This document shows positions 1-5,886 of a stretch of 5,886 bases of DNA, piece after piece. The notes beneath the pieces were generated by a model that worked only from the letters and a program-made list of their open reading frames with translations, made no database searches and had not been told where the DNA came from. The DNA is from QHWK01 sp035315685 (lineage in GTDB: Bacteria > Acidobacteriota > Vicinamibacteria > Vicinamibacterales > CAVVIG01): NCBI GenBank assembly GCA_035315685.1, contig DATFXR010000345.1, positions 1 to 5,886 on the forward strand, read 5' to 3'. A program made the position numbers and the translations under genes. Position 1 is the first letter of the stretch. Every line of letters starts with the position of its first letter.

Positions 1-703
1 GGCCGAGCTGCAGCGCCTCGGCATCGAGCACACCATCGCCTCGCAGAAAGAGCAGCTCAATCAGATGCTGGGGCGCGATCTGCGGACGCCATTCGACGTC
101 GTCGATCTGCCGGAAGCGACCGTCGAGCAGGTGTCGCTCGAAACCGCGCAGGCGCGTGCGCTCGACGCGCGGCCCGACGTGCGGCAGGCGCGGGTCAAGC
201 TGCAGCAGGCGGAGATCGCGCGCAAGATGGCGAAGACCGACTACCTGCCTGACGCGCAGCTCACCGTCTCGTACCTCTCGCCGATGAACATCGAGGGCGC
301 GCCGCGCCAGATTGCCAGCGCTGCGCTGCAGCTGAAGTGGGAACCGTTCGACTGGGGACGGAAGAGCCGCGCGCTGGCGACGAAGGACCTGACGATCAAG
401 CAGGCGCAGAACGCGGTCCGCGAGACCGAGGATCGCGCCCTCCTCGACATCAACAGCCGGTTCCGGCGGCTCGAGCGCGCGCGGGCGGAGCTGCGCGCGG
501 CGCGCGTTGGCCAGGACGCGGCGCGCGAGCAGGCGCGCATTCGCGTGGCGCAGTACTCGACGCAGGCGGCGCTTTTCTCCGACGTCCTGCAGGCCGAGTC
601 GTCGCTTGCGGACATGGACAACCAGTATCAACAGGCGCTGTCCTCCTTCTGGACGGCGCGCGCAGATTTCGAGCGAGCGCTCGGAGAGGAAGTGACGCGA
701 TGA
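1..703 (+). CDS. TolC/OprM-family outer-membrane efflux protein, C-terminal part (5' end outside window)
   Basis: This is the outer-membrane channel of the tripartite pump. It forms a trimeric beta-barrel with a long periplasmic alpha-helical tunnel that receives substrate from the adaptor and RND pump. The frame is open from base 2, giving 233 visible residues. An ATG at 65 lies inside conserved family sequence and is not the real start. Around visible residues 18-33, LNQMLGRDLRTPFDV matches the end of the first OEP repeat. Residues 54-92 (ARPDVRQAR, then YLPDAQLTVSYL) begin the second repeat. W113 to R120 (WEPFDWGR) is the family's W-x-x-F-D-x-G-R motif. Long Ala/Arg/Glu/Gln-rich helices follow (about 122-185 and 195-228), ending in ERALG, typical of the family C-terminus. 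A full protein is usually 420-500 residues, so roughly half is missing. Its stop overlaps the adaptor start (ATGA, 700-703). Substrate cannot be inferred. Confidence 0.93.
   Translation, partial: AELQRLGIEHTIASQKEQLNQMLGRDLRTPFDVVDLPEATVEQVSLETAQARALDARPDVRQARVKLQQAEIARKMAKTDYLPDAQLTVSYLSPMNIEGAPRQIASAALQLKWEPFDWGRKSRALATKDLTIKQAQNAVRETEDRALLDINSRFRRLERARAELRAARVGQDAAREQARIRVAQYSTQAALFSDVLQAESSLADMDNQYQQALSSFWTARADFERALGEEVTR
683..690 (+). promoter_or_regulatory. Ribosome binding site for the adaptor gene
   Basis: GGAGAGGA lies 9 bases before the ATG at 700, inside the end of the outer-membrane protein gene. It is a good Shine-Dalgarno match and supports 700 as the start, rather than upstream in-frame codons that would overlap the TolC-like gene extensively. 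Confidence 0.6.
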
Positions 704-1839
704 GAACCGTGATCGCAGGAATCGTACTGGCCGGCGCCGCTCTCGCGCTGCCCGCGTGCCGCGAGGTGCACGGCGAAGCGAAGCCGCCGACCCGCGCCGT
801 CAAAGTCATCGAGCCGCAGCCTGCGGGCCGCCCGAGCGGCACGCGCTACGCGGTGACGATTCAGCCGTCGCAGCAGATTGTGCTGGCGTTCAAATCCGGC
901 GGCTACGTAGACGAGGTGCTGCAGCGACGCGGCGCCGACGGACGGCTGCGCGCGATTCAGGCCGGCGACATGGTGACGTCCGGCGCCCGGCTGGCGCGGG
1001 TCCGCGACGCTGATTATCGCGAGCGCTTCAAACAGGCGACCGCGTCGTTGAGCGAGCTCGAAGCGGCGCAGATCAAGGCCGACCACGATCGCGAGCGGGC
1101 ACGAGCATTGTTCGCCGCCGAAGCGCTGACCAGGCCGGATCTCGACGCGGCCGAAGCGGCGCACGACGCCAACGTGGCGCGCCTGGCGTCAGCGCGCGCG
1201 CAGATCGAGCTCGCGGACATCGCGCTGCGCGACACCGCGCTCGTGGCGCCGGCCGGCGGCGTGATCCTCGACCGGAAGATCGAAACGGGGAGCCTGGTCG
1301 GATCGGGCACGACCGGTTTCGTGCTCGGCGACATTCGCGTGGTGAAAGCGGTCTTCGGCGTGCCCGACGCGCTGGTCAGCCGCATCGCGCCCGGTCAGGC
1401 GCTCGACGTGACCACCGACGCGTTCCCCGGCAAACGGTTCACCGGCCGCGTCACCGCCGTGTCGCCGGCCGCCGATCAGCAGACGCGCGTCTTCGACGTC
1501 GAGATCAGCATCGCCAACGCCGACGGACGCCTCCGGCCGGGAATGATCGGCGGCGTGGAGATCGTCGCGGATGCCGCACACGAGACGCCGGCCGACGCCG
1601 GCAATGTCGCCGTCCCGCTGGCGGCGATCGTTCGCGCCGCCGGCGGCGGCGATCACTATGCCGTGTTCGTGGCGGAGGGCCGCGGCGACAAGGCGTTGGT
1701 CCATTCGCGCGCCGTCGAGCTCGGCCGCGTCACCGGCAATTTCGTCGCGGTTGGCGGCGCGGTGCACAACGGCGAGCGCGTGGTAGTGATGGGCGCGAGC
1801 CTGCTGAAGGACGGCGAAGAAGTACGGGTGATTCCATGA
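700..1839 (+). CDS. RND efflux periplasmic adaptor (HlyD/AcrA-type membrane fusion protein), probable lipoprotein
   Basis: This 379-residue adaptor bridges the RND pump and the TolC-like channel in the periplasm. The start at 700 gives a signal-type N-terminus: Arg2, a hydrophobic stretch at 4-17, then L-P-A-C with Cys20, which looks like a lipobox (Pro at -2 is unusual). Domains run in the AcrA order. The first lipoyl half is about 55-100 (VLAFKSGGYVDEVLQ). An alpha-helical hairpin spans about 104-180. The second lipoyl half is about 181-205 (LVAPAGGVILDRKIETGSLV). The beta-barrel is about 212-290 (FPGKRFTGRVTAVSP, then RLRPGM) and the membrane-proximal domain about 300-379. At the hairpin tip, R133, L137 and T144 have the spacing of the AcrA RLS motif that contacts TolC, with Thr in place of Ser. 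About 12 extra residues (75-88) lengthen the first lipoyl loop. The gene overlaps both neighbours by 4 bases. The family call is firm and the lipid anchor is probable. Confidence 0.94.
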   Translation: MRTVIAGIVLAGAALALPACREVHGEAKPPTRAVKVIEPQPAGRPSGTRYAVTIQPSQQIVLAFKSGGYVDEVLQRRGADGRLRAIQAGDMVTSGARLARVRDADYRERFKQATASLSELEAAQIKADHDRERARALFAAEALTRPDLDAAEAAHDANVARLASARAQIELADIALRDTALVAPAGGVILDRKIETGSLVGSGTTGFVLGDIRVVKAVFGVPDALVSRIAPGQALDVTTDAFPGKRFTGRVTAVSPAADQQTRVFDVEISIANADGRLRPGMIGGVEIVADAAHETPADAGNVAVPLAAIVRAAGGGDHYAVFVAEGRGDKALVHSRAVELGRVTGNFVAVGGAVHNGERVVVMGASLLKDGEEVRVIP

Positions 1840-4800
1840 GCCACGGACGCACCGACCAGGACATCGTCGCGCACACGCACAACACGGCCCGCTTCTTCAC
1901 CGAGTGGCGCCACATCTCATGGGTGCTGCTCCTCGGCACCGTGGCCTGGGGCATCTTCGGATACCGGAACATGCCGCAGCGCAAGGATCCGGACATCCCG
2001 ATCAGGCAGGCGCTCGCACTCGTGCCCTGGCCGGGAGCGAACGCCGAGAAGATCGAGCAGCTGGTGACACGCCGCGTCGAAGAAAAGGTCGCCGAGAACG
2101 CCCGTGTCGACAAGATCGAGTCGAACACGCGCACCGGTCTGACCGCGATCTTCATCACGCTGGTCGAAGGCTCCTTCGACGTGCCGAAAGAGTTCGACGA
2201 CATCAAGATGAAGCTCGATTCGATTACCAACCTGCCGGACGGCGCCGGCCCGATTCAGTTCGTGAAGGACTTCGGCGATACCGCGGCGCTGATGCTCACC
2301 GTGGCCAGCCCGAAGACCGGCGCGCTCGAGATCGGGCTGCGCGCGAAGGCGCTGCGCACGGCAATCGAAGACGCGCGCGCGGATGCTGCCGGTGGTTCCC
2401 CGTCGCGCGTGACGATTGCCCACGGCCTGCCTGAATCGATCGAGCCGGACGCCGTGCGGCCACCGGTCGACCTCTTCGTCGAGGCAGCGACGGCCGACGG
2501 CATCCTGCGCGACGCGCGTGTCCTGCAGGGGACCGGCTTCGTCGCGGTGGACGCAGCGACCGATGCGGACGATGAGGCGATTGAGGCATACACGCGGAAA
2601 TTCCTGCGCGATCGCCTGCGCGCATCGGAGATGCATCCCGATGCGTGGACCGCGATCGTCGTCCGCGATCCGGCGGAAGCAGAGAGGAAGCTTGCGGCCG
2701 TTGCCGGGGACAAGTACACCTACCGCGAGCTGGACGACTACACCGACCTGATCACGCGGACGCTGAAGACGCTGCCGATGGTGTCGAAGATCGCGCGGTC
2801 AGGCCTGCTCGACGAGCGCGTGTTCCTGGAGTATTCGCAGGAGCGGCTCGCCTCGTACGGGGTCAGTCCCGCCACGCTGCGGGACGTGCTCGCCGGGCGC
2901 AACATCACGGCGACCGGTGGTGTGCTCGAAGTGGGCGGCAAGAACCTGACCATCGATCCGTCGGGCGAGTTCAAGAGCGAGCACGACATCGGCGACGTGC
3001 TGGTGCCGACGGGGAACGGCCGTGCCGTGTACCTGCGCGATCTGGTCGAGGTCGGCCGCGGCTACGCCAGCCCGCCGTCGTACCTCAACTTCTACGGCGC
3101 GCGGATGGCCGACGGCCAGTGGCGACGCAGCCGCGCGGTCACGCTGGCGATTCAGATGCGCAGCGGCCAGAAGATCGACGGCTTTGCGAAGGCGGTGGAC
3201 GCGCGTCTCGCGGAGCTGAAGTCGCGGCTCCCCGAGGATCTCGAGCTGGCGCGGACCTCCGATCAGCCGCGCCAGGTCGCCGAGAACGTGTCGCTGTTCA
3301 TGAACAGCCTCTACGAGGCGATCGCCCTCGTCGTGCTGGTCTCGCTGATCGGCTTCTGGGAGTGGCGCTCGGCGCTGCTCATGGCGCTGTCGATCCCGGT
3401 CACCCTGGCGATGACCTTCGGCATGATGTACGCGCTCGGCATCGATCTCCAGCAGGTGTCGATCGCCTCGCTGATCATCGCGCTCGGGCTGCTCGTCGAC
3501 GACCCGGTCGTCGCGGGCGATGCCATCAAGCGCGATCTCGCCGCCGGCCATCCGCCGATCGTCGCCGCCTGGCTCGGACCGACGAAGCTGGCGACCGCGA
3601 TTCTCTTCGCGACGATCACCAACATCGTCGCTTATCTGCCGTTCCTGATGATGCCGGGCGACACGGGCACGTTTCTCTACAGCCTGCCGGTGGTGATTGG
3701 AAGTTCACTGGTGGCGTCTCGCCTCGTCTCGATGACGTTCATCCCGCTGCTCGGCTACTACCTGCTGCGGCCGAAGGCGGAGCCGACCATCGAGGAGCGC
3801 CGCCGGTCGGGATTCGCGGCCGCCTACTACCGCGTCGGCCGGATGGCGATCGCGCATCGCTGGGTGTTTCTCGCCGGCGCCATGGCGTTTCTCGTCCTCG
3901 GCGGCGGAATCGCGTCGCAACTGAAGACGCAGTATTTCCCGAAGGACCTGCAGTACCTGTCGTACGTGGACGTGTGGCTGCCCGAAGACGCGCCGCTCTC
4001 GGCGACGCAACAGGCGACCGGCGAAGCGGAAGCGATCATCCGCGAGGTCGCCGGCGACCGCCTGCACTCGTTGACGACGTTCGTCGGCGGGGGCGGGCCG
4101 CGCTTCTGGCTCTCGGCGTCGCCAGAGCAGTCGCAGCTGAACTACGCGCAAATCCTGATCGAGGTCAACGACAAGCACGCCACGCTGCACCTGGCCGAAT
4201 CGCTGCAGCACGCGCTCAGCGAGCGCATCGCCGGCGCGCGTATCGACGTGCGATTGCTCGAAGTCGGCGCGGCGGTCGGCATCCCGGTGCAGATCCGCGT
4301 CGCCGGCGAGGACATCCCGACGCTGCGCGGCCTCGCCGCATCGGTCAACGACGTGCTGCGCCGTGTGCCGACGGCGGCGCGCGTCCGCGACAACTGGGGT
4401 CCGGAGAGCTTCGCCGTGCACCTGAAGACGGATCCGGACCGCGCGAACCTTGCCGGCCTGACCAATCGCGAGGTCGCCGGTGCCTCGGCGACGGCCATGA
4501 ACGGCACGGCGGTGTCGGTGCTGCGCGAAGGCGACAAGCAGATTCCGATCGTCGCGCGGATGCGCGTGGAGGAGCGGGCGGCGCTCTCCGACATCCGCAG
4601 CCTCTATGTCTACTCGGCGAAGGGGCAGCAGAAGGTGCCGCTCGAATCGGTGACGACCGTCGAGTACGGCATGCAGACCGAAAAGCTGCAGCGTCGCAAC
4701 CAGTTCCGCACGATCACGATCTCGGCGTTTCCCGTGGACGGCGTGCTGCCGTCCGAGGTACTGAACGCCGCGATGCCGGGCCTCGAGGCGCTCGAGCGGT

Positions 4801-5366
4801 CGATGCCGCCCGGCTACACGATGGAGATCGGCGGCGAGTACGGCGAACAGGTGAAGGGCTTCGGCAACCTCGCGGTGGTGATGCTGACCTCGATCGCGAT
4901 GATCTTCCTGGCGCTGGTGCTCCAGTTCCGCCACGCGATCAAGCCGCTGATCGTGTTCGCGGCGATTCCGTTCGGCATCATCGGCGCGCTGATCGCGCTG
5001 TGGGTCATGGGCGCGCCGTTCGGCTTCATGGCGTTCCTCGGCGTCGCCAGCCTGATCGGCGTCATCGTCAGCCACATCATCGTGCTCTTCGACTTCATCG
5101 AGGAGAAGCGGGTCGAAGGCGAGTCGCTCGAGGACGCGCTGCTGGACGCCGGCATCATGCGGCTGCGGCCGGTACTCATCACCGTCGCGGCGACGGTCAT
5201 CGCGCTGTTTCCGCTGGCGGCACACGGCGGCCCGCTGTGGGAGCCGATGTGTTACACGCAGATCGGCGGCCTGAGCGTCGCCACCTTCGTCACGCTGCTG
5301 GTCGTGCCGGTGATCTACGCGATTTTCGTGAAGGACCTCAAGATCGTGAAGTGGGAGAAGGCGTAG
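1836..5366 (+). CDS. RND efflux transporter permease (AcrB/ACR_tran-like) with a large N-terminal porter insertion
   Basis: This is the proton-driven inner-membrane pump of the complex, 1176 residues against roughly 1020-1060 for AcrB-type proteins. The start at 1836 overlaps the adaptor stop (ATGA) and is needed to include TM1; the next Met is residue 46. TM1 is about 27-44, then the first periplasmic half (DPDIP at 51-55, PGANAEKIEQLV at 66-77). TM2-TM6 lie near 490-508, 513-533, 540-562, 588-607 and 617-645. TM7 is about 674-693, then the second periplasmic half. TM8-TM12 lie near 1010-1029, 1036-1058, 1063-1088, 1110-1130 and 1141-1165. The TM4 proton-relay pair D555-D556 is intact (GLLVDDPVVAGD) and T1116 in TM11 matches AcrB T978. 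The AcrB K940 position in TM10 is S1079, followed by H1080. The extra length is confined to about residues 159-292, at the first loop of the PN2 subdomain. The second periplasmic half has normal length. Family is clear, substrate unknown, and a metal-pump (CusA) assignment is not supported. Confidence 0.95.
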   Translation: MSHGRTDQDIVAHTHNTARFFTEWRHISWVLLLGTVAWGIFGYRNMPQRKDPDIPIRQALALVPWPGANAEKIEQLVTRRVEEKVAENARVDKIESNTRTGLTAIFITLVEGSFDVPKEFDDIKMKLDSITNLPDGAGPIQFVKDFGDTAALMLTVASPKTGALEIGLRAKALRTAIEDARADAAGGSPSRVTIAHGLPESIEPDAVRPPVDLFVEAATADGILRDARVLQGTGFVAVDAATDADDEAIEAYTRKFLRDRLRASEMHPDAWTAIVVRDPAEAERKLAAVAGDKYTYRELDDYTDLITRTLKTLPMVSKIARSGLLDERVFLEYSQERLASYGVSPATLRDVLAGRNITATGGVLEVGGKNLTIDPSGEFKSEHDIGDVLVPTGNGRAVYLRDLVEVGRGYASPPSYLNFYGARMADGQWRRSRAVTLAIQMRSGQKIDGFAKAVDARLAELKSRLPEDLELARTSDQPRQVAENVSLFMNSLYEAIALVVLVSLIGFWEWRSALLMALSIPVTLAMTFGMMYALGIDLQQVSIASLIIALGLLVDDPVVAGDAIKRDLAAGHPPIVAAWLGPTKLATAILFATITNIVAYLPFLMMPGDTGTFLYSLPVVIGSSLVASRLVSMTFIPLLGYYLLRPKAEPTIEERRRSGFAAAYYRVGRMAIAHRWVFLAGAMAFLVLGGGIASQLKTQYFPKDLQYLSYVDVWLPEDAPLSATQQATGEAEAIIREVAGDRLHSLTTFVGGGGPRFWLSASPEQSQLNYAQILIEVNDKHATLHLAESLQHALSERIAGARIDVRLLEVGAAVGIPVQIRVAGEDIPTLRGLAASVNDVLRRVPTAARVRDNWGPESFAVHLKTDPDRANLAGLTNREVAGASATAMNGTAVSVLREGDKQIPIVARMRVEERAALSDIRSLYVYSAKGQQKVPLESVTTVEYGMQTEKLQRRNQFRTITISAFPVDGVLPSEVLNAAMPGLEALERSMPPGYTMEIGGEYGEQVKGFGNLAVVMLTSIAMIFLALVLQFRHAIKPLIVFAAIPFGIIGALIALWVMGAPFGFMAFLGVASLIGVIVSHIIVLFDFIEEKRVEGESLEDALLDAGIMRLRPVLITVAATVIALFPLAAHGGPLWEPMCYTQIGGLSVATFVTLLVVPVIYAIFVKDLKIVKWEKA
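2310..2711 (+). other. Insertion segment in the RND porter domain (residues about 159-292)
   Basis: Aligned by eye with AcrB, the strand ending MLTVASP (153-159) should lead within about ten residues to the helix starting YTYRELDDYTDLI (294-306), the counterpart of AcrB TMTQEDISDY. Here about 130 residues intervene. They look like a soluble alpha/beta domain: a charged helix (164-184), strand RVTIAHG (191-197), strand VDLFVEA (211-217), strand GFVAVDA (234-240), an acidic helix (243-264), strand AWTAIVV (270-276) and helix 279-290. There is no hydrophobic membrane segment and no cysteine. Reading frame and base composition run through unchanged, so it is part of the protein and not a sequencing artefact. 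Secondary structure was judged by eye and the function is unknown. Confidence 0.7.
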
Positions 5367-5432
5367 CGGGGAGTGCGGGCGCGATGGGCCCGGGGAGTGT
5401 GGGACCGATTGGCCCGTGGGGTGGGCGGGGTA

Positions 5433-5446
5433 GGACCGATAGGTCC
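5433..5446. repeat. Small palindrome inside the intergenic repeat
   Basis: GGACC at 5433-5437 pairs with GGTCC at 5442-5446 around a GATA loop. It sits directly before the larger GC hairpin at 5448-5466 and shares bases with the 13-base inverted-repeat arm, so the two pairings are mutually exclusive. Confidence 0.5.
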
Positions 5447-5447
5447 A

Positions 5448-5466
5448 GCTCGCGCGAAGCGCGAGC
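5448..5466. terminator. Strong GC hairpin, candidate bidirectional transcription terminator
   Basis: GCTCGCGC (5448-5455) pairs perfectly with GCGCGAGC (5459-5466) around a GAA loop, giving an 8-bp stem. It lies 81 bases past the pump stop and 41 bases past the stop of the minus-strand gene. It is nested within the larger inverted repeat (arms 5397-5430 and 5472-5505), so the whole region could fold into a long stem in RNA from either strand. No U-tract follows on either strand, so a classical intrinsic terminator is not shown. A termination or 3'-end-protection role is inferred from the position between convergent genes. Confidence 0.45.
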
Positions 5467-5507
5467 CCGTTCCCCACCCAGCCTATGGGCCTATCGGTCC
5501 TACACGC

Positions 5508-5886
5508 TTAGCTCCCGGGGATCATGAGATGCGCCGTCGACGTGCCGGCGTTCATGATCCAGATGCCGCCCTGCTTGTTGTCGGCAGGCAGCCCCATCGA
5601 CTGCGCGGTCGCGCCGGGCACGGCGACCGTCGTGTGAACCCGAGTCGCATGCTCTTTGTCGGGAGCGTTCATCGTGAGCCACACTGATCCGAATTCCGGC
5701 TTCGCGCGCGTGCCGTCTTTCTCGGCGGCGTCGATCGCCGCCTGCCGCGCGGTCTTGTCGGCAATCGCTTCGAACTTGCGATTCTGCGCGACGCGGTCGA
5801 GGTTCGCGATGCTGGTGCACTGCACCGAGAACGGCTGCTGCCCGGGATCGCCCGACCGGTCGTAGCACACCAGCCGGTTGGTCCCT
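5508..5886 (-). CDS. Unrecognised protein, C-terminal part (5' end beyond right edge)
   Basis: The minus-strand frame ends in TAA at 5508-5510 and stays open to the right edge, giving 125 complete codons. A GTG at 5868-5870 could serve as a start, but sense codons continue upstream of it (GTNRL then VCYDRSGD), so the true start is probably outside the window. Visible features are two cysteines about 16 residues apart near the edge (VCYDRS and VQCTS), a charged Ala/Lys/Glu helix (about 30-60 from the edge), then a Gly/Thr-rich, probably beta-structured C-terminus (GSVWLTMN, VHTTVAVPGA, GGIWIMNAG, AHLMIPG). There is no membrane segment. The paired cysteines and this composition would suit a periplasmic or secreted protein, but the signal region is not visible. 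Codon pattern and GC match the neighbours. It converges on the pump operon, so a shared function is not implied. Family unknown to me. Confidence 0.65.
   Translation of the reverse strand, partial: GTNRLVCYDRSGDPGQQPFSVQCTSIANLDRVAQNRKFEAIADKTARQAAIDAAEKDGTRAKPEFGSVWLTMNAPDKEHATRVHTTVAVPGATAQSMGLPADNKQGGIWIMNAGTSTAHLMIPGS

Larger units (their letters stand above)
5367..5507. repeat. Repeat-dense intergenic region between convergent genes (GGACCGAT(A/T)GG units)
   Basis: The 141 bases between the two convergent stop codons are almost wholly repetitive. The 11-base unit GGACCGAT(A/T)GG occurs at 5402-5412 and 5433-5443 on the plus strand, and at 5490-5500 on the minus strand. A 13-base perfect inverted repeat (TAGGACCGATAGG) has arms at 5431-5443 and 5490-5502. 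A longer imperfect inverted repeat pairs 5397-5430 with 5472-5505, with 28 of 34 positions matching. Segments starting at 5373 and 5397 form a degenerate direct repeat of about 24 bases (21 of 27 match). On the right, CCTAT-type units recur every 8-9 bases (5482, 5490, 5499). No coding gene is credible here. It is probably a genome-wide intergenic repeat of the REP or short-tandem kind, but copy number cannot be judged from one window. Confidence 0.75.

Noticed and set aside
65..67. ATG at 65 as the start of the outer-membrane protein
   Set aside because: The frame is open to the left edge and the residues before it (IASQKEQLNQ) belong to the conserved helix of the family, so the gene is cut by the window.
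337..699. Upstream ATG extension of the adaptor
   Set aside because: It would overlap the conserved TolC-like gene by over 360 bases, encodes low-complexity Arg/Ala/Gly sequence, and would bury the signal peptide that begins at 700.
1836..5366. Heavy-metal (CusA-type) RND assignment
   Set aside because: No methionine-rich metal path or CusA-type TM4/TM10 signature is visible, and no metal chaperone or metal regulator lies in the window.
3705..5477. A 590-residue minus-strand open frame opposite the RND gene
   Set aside because: Arg/His/Asp-rich composition with no recognisable motif, fully antisense to conserved RND sequence, and it runs through the intergenic repeats.
2645..5527. A 960-residue plus-strand open frame overlapping the RND gene
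   Set aside because: It lies in another frame of a clearly real RND gene and is rich in Arg, Ala, Gly and Asp with no domain pattern. It is an artefact of high GC with few stop codons.
5373..5687. Small plus-strand frame with GPIGP-like collagen-type repeats
   Set aside because: The Gly-Pro-Ile pattern comes from translating the GGACCGATAGG intergenic repeat. The frame then runs antisense to the minus-strand gene, and it lacks convincing initiation signals.
5500..5868. Second minus-strand frame overlapping the right-edge gene
   Set aside because: Its Arg-rich, motif-free translation (RRAESQVRSD and similar) contrasts with the balanced composition of the frame ending at 5508, which I accepted.

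Overview
The window is strongly GC-rich and almost fully coding. Its main content is one rightward operon for a tripartite RND efflux pump. Codon use is typical of a high-GC Gram-negative bacterium: the pump needs an outer membrane, and the adaptor looks like a lipoprotein. The short tandem and inverted intergenic repeat (GGACCGATAGG type) and the divergent RND family resemble what I recall from Acidobacteriota, but that assignment is weak and is inference only.

Layout: (1) 1-703, the C-terminal half of a TolC/OprM-type outer-membrane efflux protein, cut by the left edge. (2) 700-1839, a periplasmic adaptor (HlyD/AcrA-type membrane-fusion protein) with a lipobox-like N-terminus and a recognisable RLS-type tip motif. 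(3) 1836-5366, a 1176-residue RND inner-membrane permease. Both junctions are 4-base ATGA overlaps, so the three proteins are probably translationally coupled and made together. (4) 5367-5507, a compact intergenic region packed with direct and inverted repeats and a strong hairpin. (5) 5508-5886, the C-terminal part of an unrecognised protein on the minus strand, cut by the right edge and convergent with the pump operon.

How it works together: the RND trimer would take substrates from the periplasm or inner-membrane leaflet using the proton gradient, and the adaptor would join it to the TolC-like channel for export out of the cell. The substrate cannot be read from the sequence. No regulator or promoter for the operon is in the window.

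The most unusual points are two features of the RND protein: about 130 extra residues at the PN1/PN2 region of the N-terminal porter half only, and a TM10 proton-relay position where the AcrB-type lysine is replaced by Ser followed by His. The third is the intergenic repeat structure. I see no CRISPR array, tRNA, rRNA, transposase or phage gene.
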